Source: Actinomyces sp. oral taxon 897
GTDB taxonomy: Bacteria; Actinomycetota; Actinomycetes; Actinomycetales; Actinomycetaceae
Length of the DNA: 64,000 nucleotides
Reading direction: 5' to 3'
NCBI RefSeq assembly: GCF_002999235.1
Contig: NZ_CP027236.1
Coordinates: 2,232,001-2,296,000, forward strand
Numbering within the stretch: position 1 is the stretch's first letter; the number at the start of each line of letters is the position of its first letter. Of this stretch, positions 56,761 through 64,000 are shown one piece after another. The notes beneath the pieces were generated by a model. That model was not told the origin of the DNA, did not search any database, and saw only the letters and a program-made list of their open reading frames with translations. A program made the translations under genes and the position numbers.

Positions 56761-56849
56761 GGCCCCGGGCCAGCTCACGTACCCTGGGAGGGCGTCCGCA
56801 GTCAGGCGGGCACCCCCGGCCACGGGGACGACGTCAGGGGAGGTGCCAC

Positions 56850-57829
56850 GTGAGCACGACCAGGCGCTCATGGTTCCCGCCCCGGCTCGCCGACGTCGCC
56901 GCCCGCGCCGGGACATCGAAGGCGACCGCCTCGCGGGCCCTGGGCCGGGGCCACCCGAACCCCTCCCCCACCCTCAGGCGGGTGCAGGAGGCCGCCCAGG
57001 ACCTGGGCTACCGCCCTCCCACCGACCGGGCCCACCTCCTGGCCCTGTCCACGGACATTAGCCGGACCGGGTACTGGGCGACCGTCTCGGGGGTGGTGGC
57101 CGCCTCCGAGGAGCTTGGCGCGGACCTCTCCATCCACGTCCTGAGCGGCGGCTCACAACGACGGCGCGAGATCCTCTCCCGGGCCCTGGACGGGCGCGTG
57201 GACGGCGTCGTCCTCCTGGAGTTCGACTCCGTCAGCGTGGCGGCCCTGGAGGACCTGCCCGTGGACCTGCCGGTGGCGATCGCCGGGGCCGCCCGGGCGC
57301 CGGGCACGAGGAGCCGCCTCGGGCCTGGACAGACGACTATGCCGGGGCCATGACCGCGACCCACCACCTGTGCGACCTGGGGCACGAGCGCCTGGCCTAC
57401 GTGGGCGTACCGAGCGCGGGGCACCCCGACCCCCGCCTGGCCGGGTGGCGCAGGGTCCTGGCCCAGCGCCACCTGAGGGCCAGCGAGCCCGTGGCCATTG
57501 GCTGGTCCGTGGAGACGGGGCTGCGCTCCGCCGCAGCCGTGCGGGCGTCGCGGGCCACAGGCGTCCTGTGCGGCAACGACGACCTGGCAATAGGCCTGGT
57601 CGCAGGGCTCGCCCGCGAGGGGGTCGAGGTGCCGCGGGACGTGTCGGTGGTGGGCGTGGACGACCACCCCCACGCCGTCGGCATGGTCCCGGCCCTGACC
57701 ACCGTGCGCCTGGACTTCGCCGGGGTGGGTGAGGCCGCCGCCCGCCTGGCGCTGGGGATCGAGGTCGGTCCCGTGGTGGAGGTCCCCTCACAGCTGGTGG
57801 TCCGGGACTCCACGGCCCCTCCCGCGTAG
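56850..57829 (+). pseudogene. LacI-family regulator, frameshifted
   Basis: GTG 56850 follows AGGGGAGG. The first part (to 57353) has the LacI HTH RLADVAARAGTSKATASRAL and the effector-domain start (VDGVVLLEFDSVS). The second part (57350-57829) continues in another frame with WTDDYAGAM, HHLCDLGHERLAYVG and GVLCGNDDLAIGLVAGL. One indel near 57320-57335 separates them; joined, they give a normal protein of about 325 residues. It belongs to the decayed galactoside locus. Confidence 0.85.
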
Positions 57830-57946
57830 GTCCGACGGCGTCGGCCGCGGTGGCCCCAGACGAGTAGTCGGTCAGCCTCGCGCCCCAGTCGCCCACAAAC
57901 GGCAAGGTCCCGCGCCCCAGCCCTCCAACCAGCCGGGCCCCGCGCC

Positions 57947-59542
57947 TTACTCCTCCAGGTGCGCGACCAGCTGCGCCGCCAGGCCCGTGTAGGTGGCGGG
58001 GGTCAGCGCCAGCAGACGCGCCTCGACGTCGTCGGGCATACCCAGGCCGGAGATAAACGCGCGCATGGCCTCCGGCGTGACCTTCCGGCCGCGGGTGAGC
58101 TCCTTGAGGCGCTCATAGGGGTCGGCCATGCCGGTGGCCCCGGCCACGGCGGCCGCCCGCATGGCCTGCTGGACCGGCTCGCCCAGGACCTCCCAGGTGG
58201 CCTCCAGGTCCTCGGTCAGGCGGGCATGGTCCACGTCCAGCCCGGCCAGGCCGCGTCGGATATTGTCAATGGCCAGCAGGGAGTGGCCCAGGGCCACCCC
58301 GATATTGCGCTGGGTGGTGGAGTCGGTCAGGTCCCTCTGGAGCCGGGAGGTGACCAGGGTGGCGGCCAGGGAGTCCAGCAGGGCGCAGGAGATCTCCAGG
58401 TTGGCCTCGCCGTTCTCAAAGCGGATCGGGTTGACCTTGTGCGGCATGGTGGAGGAGCCGGTGGAGCCCTGGGCGCTCAGGCGCTGGCGGAAGTAGCCCA
58501 GGGAGATGTAGGTCCACACGTCGGTGGCCAGGTTGTGGGCGACCCGGTTGAAGCGGGCGACGTCGGAGTACAGCTCGGCCTGCCAGTCGTGGGACTCGAT
58601 CTGGGTGGTCAGCGGGTTCCAGGTCAGACCCAGGTGCTCCACGAAGCCGCGGGACACCGCCTCCCAGTCGGCCCCGGGCACGGCCACGACGTGAGCACCG
58701 TAGGTCCCGGTGGCACCGTTGACCTTGCCCAGGTACTGCGCGCCCTCCACGCGACGCACCTGGCGTCCCAGGCGGTGGGCCAGCACCGCCAGCTCCTTGC
58801 CCAGGGTGGTGGGGGTGGCGGCCTGGCCGTGGGTGCGGGCCAGCATGGGGACGGCGGCGTGCTCGCGGGCCATGGCACCCAGGTCGGCCACCAGGCCCCG
58901 GGCGGCGGGCAGCCAGATCTCCTGCACGGCGGCGCGCACGGTCAGGGCGTAGGCCAGGTTGTTGACGTCCTCACTGGTGCAGAAGATGTGGACGATCTCG
59001 TGGACGCCCGGCAGGACGGTGGGCCCGCCGTCGACGGCGGTCACGGCAGGGACCTGGGTGGCGCCGTCGGCAGCCTGCTGGGCGGGCGCACCGACCGGGG
59101 CCGGTGCGCCGGCGGCGGTCGAGGCCGGGAGGTGGGAGGCGGCCGGGCCGGCTGAGGGCGGCGCGCTGGGGGCCGGGGTGCCGTCACCGGGCGCGCTGGC
59201 GGCGTCGAGGCGACGCTTGAGGAGGTACTCCACGGCCTTGACGTCGTGACGGGTCACGGCCTCGATACTGGCCAGCTCGGCGATCTCGACGGCGCCGAAG
59301 CCCTCGACGATCCCACGCAGGTAGGCCTTCTCGGAGGCTGACAGGACGGGGGCACCAGGCAGGACGTGGTTGTCGGTGAGGTAGATGAGCCACTCGACCT
59401 CCACCTCCAGGCGGGCGCGGTTGAGAGCGGCCTCGGAGAGGTGGTTGACCAGGGGCGCGGTCACGCTGCGGTAGCGACCGTCCAGGGGGCCCAGGGCGAT
59501 AGGTGGCGTAATGTCGGCGAGGTCGGTGGTGCGAGGGCTCAT
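57947..59542 (-). CDS. purB: Adenylosuccinate lyase with Ala/Pro-rich insertion
   Basis: The ATG at 59542 gives 531 residues; the family is usually 430-480. PurB cleaves SAICAR and adenylosuccinate in purine synthesis. The signature GSSTMPHKVNP lies at about residue 360, with LARTHGQAATPTTLGKELAV and FCTSEDVNNLAYAL also present. Between EYLLKRRL and VHEIVHIFCTSED there is an Ala/Pro/Gly-rich insert of about 65 residues (112-177) not expected in the fold; it keeps frame and probably loops out. Confidence 0.95.
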   Translation of the reverse strand: MSPRTTDLADITPPIALGPLDGRYRSVTAPLVNHLSEAALNRARLEVEVEWLIYLTDNHVLPGAPVLSASEKAYLRGIVEGFGAVEIAELASIEAVTRHDVKAVEYLLKRRLDAASAPGDGTPAPSAPPSAGPAASHLPASTAAGAPAPVGAPAQQAADGATQVPAVTAVDGGPTVLPGVHEIVHIFCTSEDVNNLAYALTVRAAVQEIWLPAARGLVADLGAMAREHAAVPMLARTHGQAATPTTLGKELAVLAHRLGRQVRRVEGAQYLGKVNGATGTYGAHVVAVPGADWEAVSRGFVEHLGLTWNPLTTQIESHDWQAELYSDVARFNRVAHNLATDVWTYISLGYFRQRLSAQGSTGSSTMPHKVNPIRFENGEANLEISCALLDSLAATLVTSRLQRDLTDSTTQRNIGVALGHSLLAIDNIRRGLAGLDVDHARLTEDLEATWEVLGEPVQQAMRAAAVAGATGMADPYERLKELTRGRKVTPEAMRAFISGLGMPDDVEARLLALTPATYTGLAAQLVAHLEE

Positions 59543-59868
59543 GGCGGCATTGTCGCAGGTACGTGCCGGTGCGCCCACCCGCGGCCCTGCGCCACTGGCC
59601 TCTACGAGGCGGTCACCCGCTCTGGTGCGCCCACCCACGGCCCTGGCCGGACCGGCCCTAGTGCTGCGGGCACGCGCAGACAGGTCCCGGGCACAGGGAC
59701 AGCGAGCGGACCGTATGACGACGGGAGCGGTGGCCCTCCGCGACCATACCGCTGCGGGAACCAGGGGCGGGCCGTAGGACGGGGTCGGCGGGCGTGGTCG
59801 GATCGGGCGGGCGGGTCTCCTGGACAGGCACCGAGTGCCGCCCGCCACGCAGGCCCTGACCGTCCTCC

Positions 59869-60276
59869 TCAGTCCTCGTCGGGCCCGAAGATGCCTACGA
59901 TAATGGCGGAGACAATGGCGACGATAATCGCCGCCCCCACCGCGGTACCGAAGGTCGCCACGTGCAGGCCGAGCTGCACCCCGGACCCGGCCCCGAGCCA
60001 GGAGACCTTGTCCGTCAGCCAGGACGTCATCATGAGCATGGCCCCGTTGACCACCAGTGCGAACAGGCCGAAGGTGAGGACGTAGATGGGCAGGGCGAGG
60101 GTCTTGACCACGGGCTTGACCAGCGAGTTCACCAGCGCCAGGATGAGGCCGACGACAATGAGGTTGACCCAGGTGTGGACGGCGGACTGGTCGCCGGGGA
60201 CGGTCAGGCCGGACATGAACCGGGCAGCGAGCCAGAGGCCCGCCGCGTTACCAAGGGTACGGACAATGAGCTCCAT
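59869..60276 (-). CDS. Phage_holin_4_2-family small membrane protein
   Basis: 135 residues with four membrane segments. The N-terminal LVRTLGNAAGLWLAARFMSG, the middle VNSLVKPVVKTLALPIYVLTFGLFALVVNGAML and the short acidic end FGPDED are typical of the holin superfamily IV / YvlD-like proteins found in most actinobacteria. The family is chromosomal and not evidence of a prophage here; its function is unclear. Confidence 0.9.
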   Translation of the reverse strand: MELIVRTLGNAAGLWLAARFMSGLTVPGDQSAVHTWVNLIVVGLILALVNSLVKPVVKTLALPIYVLTFGLFALVVNGAMLMMTSWLTDKVSWLGAGSGVQLGLHVATFGTAVGAAIIVAIVSAIIVGIFGPDED

Positions 60277-60434
60277 GACCTTATGGTCTCAGCCGAACCT
60301 GGGTGCCACCTGTCTGGCCGTCATGGCCCAGGTCTGCGGTGAGACGACCTCACCGGCTGCGTGCCGGCACGACTTCACTTCAGGGGTCCGGGTGCACCGC
60401 GTACGTGACCCGAACAGGTTCCCCCGGCGTCACC

Positions 60435-60520
60435 GTCAGGGGCACGGGGACCAGGGCACCCGGCCCGCAGTGCGCACGCCCGCATTACCCACTGTCAGGG
60501 GCACAGGCACCAGGGGCTCG
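60435..60520 (+). repeat. Pair of repeats with 59-bp offset
   Basis: GTCAGGGGCACGGGGACCAG (60435) and GTCAGGGGCACAGGCACCAG (60494) lie in the gene-free stretch 60277-60564. Confidence 0.5.
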
Positions 60521-60564
60521 CCACGCGGCGGGGACAGGCGGCCATCGCCGTGCCCCCGCCCGTC

Positions 60565-61440
60565 TCAGCTCAGGACGGCCCGCATCATGGCCAGGAAGAC
60601 CAGGACGATAACGATCCACAGACCCGTGTACCAGCTCCCGTGATCGGACGACGGCGTGATCCTGGGCGAGGCGTAGGGGCTGCCCACCGTACCGGCCGCC
60701 CGGTTCGCGGGCTGCCAGGTGGCTGCCTGCCGGGTCTGCGGAGCAGGCGCCTGCCCGTACCGGGACCCCGGCACGCGGGACGGTCCTCGCCCGGAGCCCG
60801 GTCCCCGCCCGTAGCCGTAGGCGCCTGACGGGGCTCCGGGGGCATACGGCTGGGGCGCGGCGGGGCGCTGGGCCGCCCGGGTGACCAGGCGGGGGTCGGT
60901 GCCGGGCGGTGCCCACGGACTACCGGACACGCCTGTCTGGCCCCAGGATGCCGGACCCGGGAGGCGTGGCGGACCTCCGGCCCCCGCCAGCCGTGGTCCT
61001 GGCGGCCGGGCGGGTGCCCTGCCTGATGTACCCGGCACCGCGCCTCCCGGCGCCGTGCTCCTTTGGGCAGCCAGACGGGATGCGGTGCGGCGCGCCTGGG
61101 GCACGGTGGTCCGGCGGGAGGCCGTGGCCGGCGCCGCCGTCCGTCCTGCTGCGGTGCGCTGCGAGGTCCGAGCAGCGGCCGTGTGGGCGGCAGCCGTGGC
61201 CGGCGCCGCCGTCCTCCGGGAGGGCGGAGGCGGGGTGGGGTTCTGGTCGCCGGGCGCGGCGGGCTCGGTGGCGACGTCGTCCTCGGGCTGCCAGCCGGGA
61301 GTGGGGTCCAGGACGGAGACGTCATAGATCATCGACCCTGACAGGACGGAGCCGAAGGGGGAGTCGTCCAGTGCGCTCACGTCCTGGGGCTCCCACCCCG
61401 CGGGGGCCCAGTCGGTCTCATCAAGGTCCTGCACGCTCAT
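60565..61440 (-). CDS. Disordered protein with C-terminal membrane anchor
   Basis: The ATG at 61440 gives 291 residues. The N-terminal 60 residues are acidic (VQDLDETDWAPAGWEPQDVS). A long Ala/Arg/Thr/Pro/Gly-rich region follows without fold, and the last 25 residues are a membrane helix (WYTGLWIVIVLVFLAMMRAV). No family is recognised. Such tail-anchored, low-complexity proteins are frequent in actinobacteria. Confidence 0.6.
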   Translation of the reverse strand: MSVQDLDETDWAPAGWEPQDVSALDDSPFGSVLSGSMIYDVSVLDPTPGWQPEDDVATEPAAPGDQNPTPPPPSRRTAAPATAAAHTAAARTSQRTAAGRTAAPATASRRTTVPQARRTASRLAAQRSTAPGGAVPGTSGRAPARPPGPRLAGAGGPPRLPGPASWGQTGVSGSPWAPPGTDPRLVTRAAQRPAAPQPYAPGAPSGAYGYGRGPGSGRGPSRVPGSRYGQAPAPQTRQAATWQPANRAAGTVGSPYASPRITPSSDHGSWYTGLWIVIVLVFLAMMRAVLS

Positions 61441-61480
61441 GGTCCCAAGCATGGCACGACGTCGGTCCACGCGGGAGCTG

Positions 61481-61568
61481 TACCGCCGCGTGCCAGGGGT
61501 ATAGCCGCCGGTCGGCTTCGTCCGCACCTGGTCCGGGAGTACCGCCCGTGTGCCAGGTATAGCCAGGC
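61481..61568 (+). repeat. Pair of repeats with 59-bp offset before csoR
   Basis: TACCGCC...GTGCCAGG-GTATAGCC begins at 61481 and 61540. The gap 61441-61825 contains no supported gene. Confidence 0.45.
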
Positions 61569-61825
61569 CGACCCCACGCGAGCAGGGATAGTCCACCCCA
61601 CGCCGGGCGCGACGTCCTCCTCCGCTCTCCCAGGGCCGGGCGCAGCCCGGTGTCGGGTACCTGGCCAGGGCGGCGACCAGTCCCCTCCCCCGTCCCCGGG
61701 CACGACCGAGCTGATCGCCCCCGCACCGACCGACCCGGAGCACGACCCCTCGCACCGGAAGCTCCCGGAGGCAGGGCCCGGCCCGTCGTGGGTGGGCGCG
61801 ACATCCCGCACTGAAAGCAACCCTC

Positions 61826-61854
61826 TTGACACCCCTACCCCCTAGGGGTATTCT
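61826..61854 (+). promoter_or_regulatory. csoR promoter with embedded CsoR operator
   Basis: -35 TTGACA (61826-61831) and -10 TATTCT (61849-61854) are separated by 17 bp. The palindrome TACCCCCTAGGGGTA (61836-61850), a typical CsoR-type operator, fills the spacer, so copper-free CsoR would block RNA polymerase directly. Confidence 0.85.
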
Positions 61855-61879
61855 GTCTGCTGACGACCAGGGAGGATAC

Positions 61880-62161
61880 ATGGCTGGCTACACCGGAACC
61901 AAGGACGACCACCTCAAGCGCCTGCGGCGCGTGGAGGGCCAGGTCCGTGGTATCTCGCGGATGGTCGAGCAGGACGTGTACTGCATTGACGTCCTGACCC
62001 AGATCGCCGCCGCCACCAAGGCCCTCCAGGCCGTGAGCCTGGGCCTGCTGGAGGACCACATGAGCCACTGCGTCATCCACGCCGCCCAGTCCTCCGAGGC
62101 GGAGGGCCAGGCCAAGATCCGCGAGGCCTCCGACGCCATAGCCCGTCTTGTACGGTCCTGA
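61880..62161 (+). CDS. csoR: CsoR-family copper-sensing repressor
   Basis: GGAGG precedes the ATG at 61880; 93 residues. CsoR is an all-helical tetramer that releases DNA when Cu(I) binds. The Cys-His-Cys site is Cys35 (VYCIDVL), His60 and Cys64 (EDHMSHCVIHA). The N-terminal LKRLRRVEGQVRGISRMVE is the DNA-binding helix. It is followed by copZ and copA and is probably autoregulated through the operator in its promoter. Confidence 0.96.
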   Translation: MAGYTGTKDDHLKRLRRVEGQVRGISRMVEQDVYCIDVLTQIAAATKALQAVSLGLLEDHMSHCVIHAAQSSEAEGQAKIREASDAIARLVRS

Positions 62162-62276
62162 GCCCCCGACGCCGCGCAGCCACCTGGGCGGCGCCACTGG
62201 CCGGGCCCGCCCCGGCCTACCCCCTACCCGTAGTCGGCCCCACCCGGGCCGCCCACCGCAACCACAGGAGCACACC

Positions 62277-62546
62277 ATGACCGAGTTCACCGCCACCGGC
62301 GTCGACCGCACCACCACCCTCAAGGTCTCCGGACTCACCTGCGGGCACTGCGTCACCCACGTCACCGAGGAGCTTGAGGCGGTCGCCGGCGTCAAGAACG
62401 TCTCCGTCCTGCTCAACAAGGGCGGGCAGTCCACTGTCACAGTCGTCTCCGACACCGTGCTGTCCGACGCCGCCCTGGCTGAGGCCATTAACGAGGCCGG
62501 GGACTACACCCTCGACGCGGTCGAGCGCGACACGCCCGCCGTCTGA
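62277..62546 (+). CDS. copZ: CopZ-like copper chaperone (HMA domain)
   Basis: CAGGAG precedes the ATG; 89 residues. A single HMA domain has GLTCGHC with Cys22 and Cys25 as the Cu(I) site. It lies 115 bp after csoR and presumably hands copper to the CopA ATPase that begins at 63765. A strong hairpin follows it. Confidence 0.93.
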   Translation: MTEFTATGVDRTTTLKVSGLTCGHCVTHVTEELEAVAGVKNVSVLLNKGGQSTVTVVSDTVLSDAALAEAINEAGDYTLDAVERDTPAV

Positions 62547-62558
62547 GGCTCCCGTCCA

Positions 62559-62593
62559 CCCCCTTGGCCCACGGCCCGCGTGGGCCAAGGGGG
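62559..62593 (+). terminator. Terminator hairpin after copZ
   Basis: CCCCCTTGGCCCACG and CGTGGGCCAAGGGGG pair perfectly over 15 bp around GCCCG, 13 nt after the copZ stop. Confidence 0.85.
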
Positions 62594-62623
62594 CACCGGC
62601 AGACGCCAGCTGATCTCGACCGT

Positions 62624-63276
62624 CTCCGCTCCCAGCCTGCGTGGGCCAGGGCCGACGACCCGCTGTTTACAAGACAGCGGCTCACTCCGCCCCCAGCCTG
62701 CGTGGGCAGGACGTCACCAGGCCGCACCACGTACGGCGCCCCTTGCCCGCGTGGTAGTGAGCGCGGGGATGGCGAGGAGGGACCTCCGTCCCTCCCGTCC
62801 TAGCCCGCGCGGTAACGGGTGGGGACCGAGCTGGATCCTCGGCGTGGTACGGACTCCCGCCCCAGCCCGCACGGTAATTAGGGCCGGTGCGGCCCACGTC
62901 CTCACCGAGCCCCGCCCTGGCCCACACGGCAGCAGGTGGCCGCAGCCACGACAGGGCCCGGGGACGCGGCAACGGAGGACGGCAGAACAGCACCGCCTTC
63001 GGTGACCTCGGTGCCCGCACCGGCCCACGCAGCAGCGGATCCTGGACGTGAGCTACGCGGTCCGCCGGACCCCAGCCAGGCAGTCCCGTGGCCGCGCCCA
63101 GCCACACACCGCCCGGGCTCATCACAGGCCATCTGGGCCCGGGTACTCCCCGCCCGGGCGGGACCGTGCCGGGCAGTGGCCCTGGCAGGTGTCTCCGCAC
63201 CGTACGGCCCTGCGGGAGGACCGCCTCTACGCCACCGCGTGAGAGCGACTCCGACCCGCACCGTACGGCCCTGCGG
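62624..63276 (+). repeat. GC-rich repeats with about 61-bp offset
   Basis: CTCCGCYCCCAGCCTGCGTG is at 62624 and 62685 (61 bp apart), with degenerate relatives (CCCGCGYGGT) near 62746, 62804 and 62866. CCGCACCGTACGGCCCTGCG is identical at 63195 and 63256 (61 bp apart). The whole gap 62594-63462 lacks a supported gene; open frames are GC artefacts on both strands. Confidence 0.55.
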
Positions 63277-63462
63277 ACCCGCCTCCGGCCCCCACCCTCG
63301 CGAGCACCCGCTCGCCGGGGTGGCCCGACACCGCGGCACCACCCCCACACCCGCCTGCGACGAGCGAGGTAGGGGTACCAGCGACCAGGACGCGCTGTAA
63401 CCACCCCGCGCCCCTGCAGCAGGGCACCCCGCGGCGGGCCACCCATCCGAACCCTCCTGCCA

Positions 63463-63686
63463 CCCCGGACGGAGTTGCACATTCATTACGGGGTCGACAG
63501 TGGGCGAGTGACATGTTTCCAACGTTTTGTCCCTCCGGGAGAGGACCGGGGACAGGATGAATGTGCAACGGCGCCTGCGTTGCACATTCATCCTGGTTCA
63601 CAGGCCCCGCACCGACCAGTCGATCCGCATGATCCCGCCATTGTTTGATCGACGATTGTAAAAAGAATGTGCAACTCCGTCCGGGG
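63463..63686. mobile_element. 224-bp MITE-like element with 22-bp inverted termini
   Basis: The left end CCCCGGACGGAGTTGCACAT (to 63484) is repeated exactly inverted at 63665-63686, 22 bp in all. Inside lies a perfect 16-bp hairpin (63555-63570 with 63578-63593) whose arms carry the same GTTGCACATTCAT motif. There is no open reading frame for a transposase and no obvious target duplication. It lies 78 bp before copA. Confidence 0.6.
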
Positions 63687-63764
63687 CAGATCAGCTGCTC
63701 CTGCACCGGTCGCACCCTTGATAGGTGTGACTTATCAGTATACTCCGAAACCAAGAAGGCACTT

Positions 63765-64000
63765 ATGAGTCCCGTACCCGCTTCCCACCCTGAGGCCTCA
63801 GGCCAGCGCGTTATCACCCTCGGCGTGGAGGGCATGACCTGCGCGTCGTGCGTGGCCCGCGTGGAGAAGAAGCTGTCCAGGCTCGACGGGGTGAGCGCCA
63901 GCGTCAACCTGGCCACCGAGACCGCCCGGGTGACCGCGCCCGCCGGGATCTCGGACGACGACCTGCTGGCGGCGGTCGCCCGCGCCGGCTACACGGCCCG
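63765..64000 (+). CDS. copA: Copper-exporting P-type ATPase CopA (3' cut by window end)
   Basis: AGAAGG precedes the ATG at 63765; the frame is open to the window end, giving the first 78 residues. After a short tail comes an HMA domain with [15 protein letters not shown], Cys26 and Cys29 binding Cu(I), and the [15 protein letters not shown] strand. This is the standard N-terminus of CopA-type P1B ATPases, which export Cu(I). Its position after csoR and copZ supports the call. No second CsoR operator is visible upstream. Confidence 0.93.
   Translation, partial: MSPVPASHPEASGQRVITLGVEGMTCASCVARVEKKLSRLDGVSASVNLATETARVTAPAGISDDDLLAAVARAGYTA

Noticed and set aside
59869..60276. Prophage evidence from a holin-like protein
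   Set aside because: The Phage_holin_4_2 family is a normal chromosomal membrane family in actinobacteria, and no other phage gene is present.
62573..62940. Degenerate CRISPR array after copZ
   Set aside because: Only one pair is near-identical; the other copies vary at most positions and the spacing ranges from 49 to 62 bp, unlike true direct repeats.

Overview
The window is very GC-rich and coding-dense and reads as a chromosome segment of an Actinomyces-like actinobacterium (Actinomycetaceae). The pointers are a type VII secretion ATPase locus, a class Ib ribonucleotide reductase operon (nrdHIE), a CsoR/CopZ/CopA copper operon, a YwiC-like protein and a DUF5129-like TPM protein. The genus is inferred from family content and base composition, not from a marker gene.

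Layout. 1-6.2 kb: EccD-like membrane protein (cut by the window edge), a ParA/MinD-like protein and a three-ATPase EccC. 6.5-10.5 kb: LytR_C-domain protein, lipoprotein, a 5'-eroded ATP-binding (COG2865-like) gene and several repeat arrays. 10.5-16 kb: nrdHIE, a NiaR-type 3H-domain repressor and the transporter it probably controls. 16.3-21 kb: DUF5129-like protein, RidA, and a tandemly duplicated gene pair of unknown function. 21-28.3 kb: phosphoglucomutase, a two-gene ABC exporter, then a divergent histidine kinase / response regulator / histidine kinase operon followed by a small secreted two-cysteine peptide.

28.4-41.4 kb is the highlight: a complete RiPP cluster on the minus strand. In transcription order it encodes an ocin-ThiF-like RRE protein, a YcaO, a SagB-type dehydrogenase, a LanB glutamylation protein, a SpaB_C elimination protein, a PqqD-M50 membrane protease, a precursor peptide with an almost pure Cys/Ser/Thr 30-residue core, a second YcaO and a membrane protein. 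The enzymes predict a heavily azole-modified and dehydrated peptide. Only one SpaB_C protein is present, so a goadsporin-like linear azole/dehydroamino-acid product is favoured over a pyridine-centred thiopeptide. The neighbouring secreted peptide, two-kinase sensor and ABC exporter may supply its regulation and export.

41.9-51.3 kb: YwiC-like protein, HisC-type aminotransferase, a WXG-like small protein with a large alpha/beta-hydrolase (candidate type VII substrates), a membrane protein, PepC, and a membrane-protein/HTH-regulator pair. 51.6-57.8 kb: a decaying alpha-galactoside utilisation locus (nonsense, deletion-fusion, 5' loss and frameshift mutations) around an intact-looking secreted GH16 enzyme. 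57.9-64 kb: purB, a holin-like membrane protein, a disordered membrane-anchored protein, csoR, copZ and the start of copA.

Intergenic DNA is unusually rich in short periodic repeats: 20-22 bp head-to-head or head-to-tail arrays, pairs or triplets offset by 58-62 bp, and two long inverted-repeat elements. No tRNA, rRNA or cas gene was seen.
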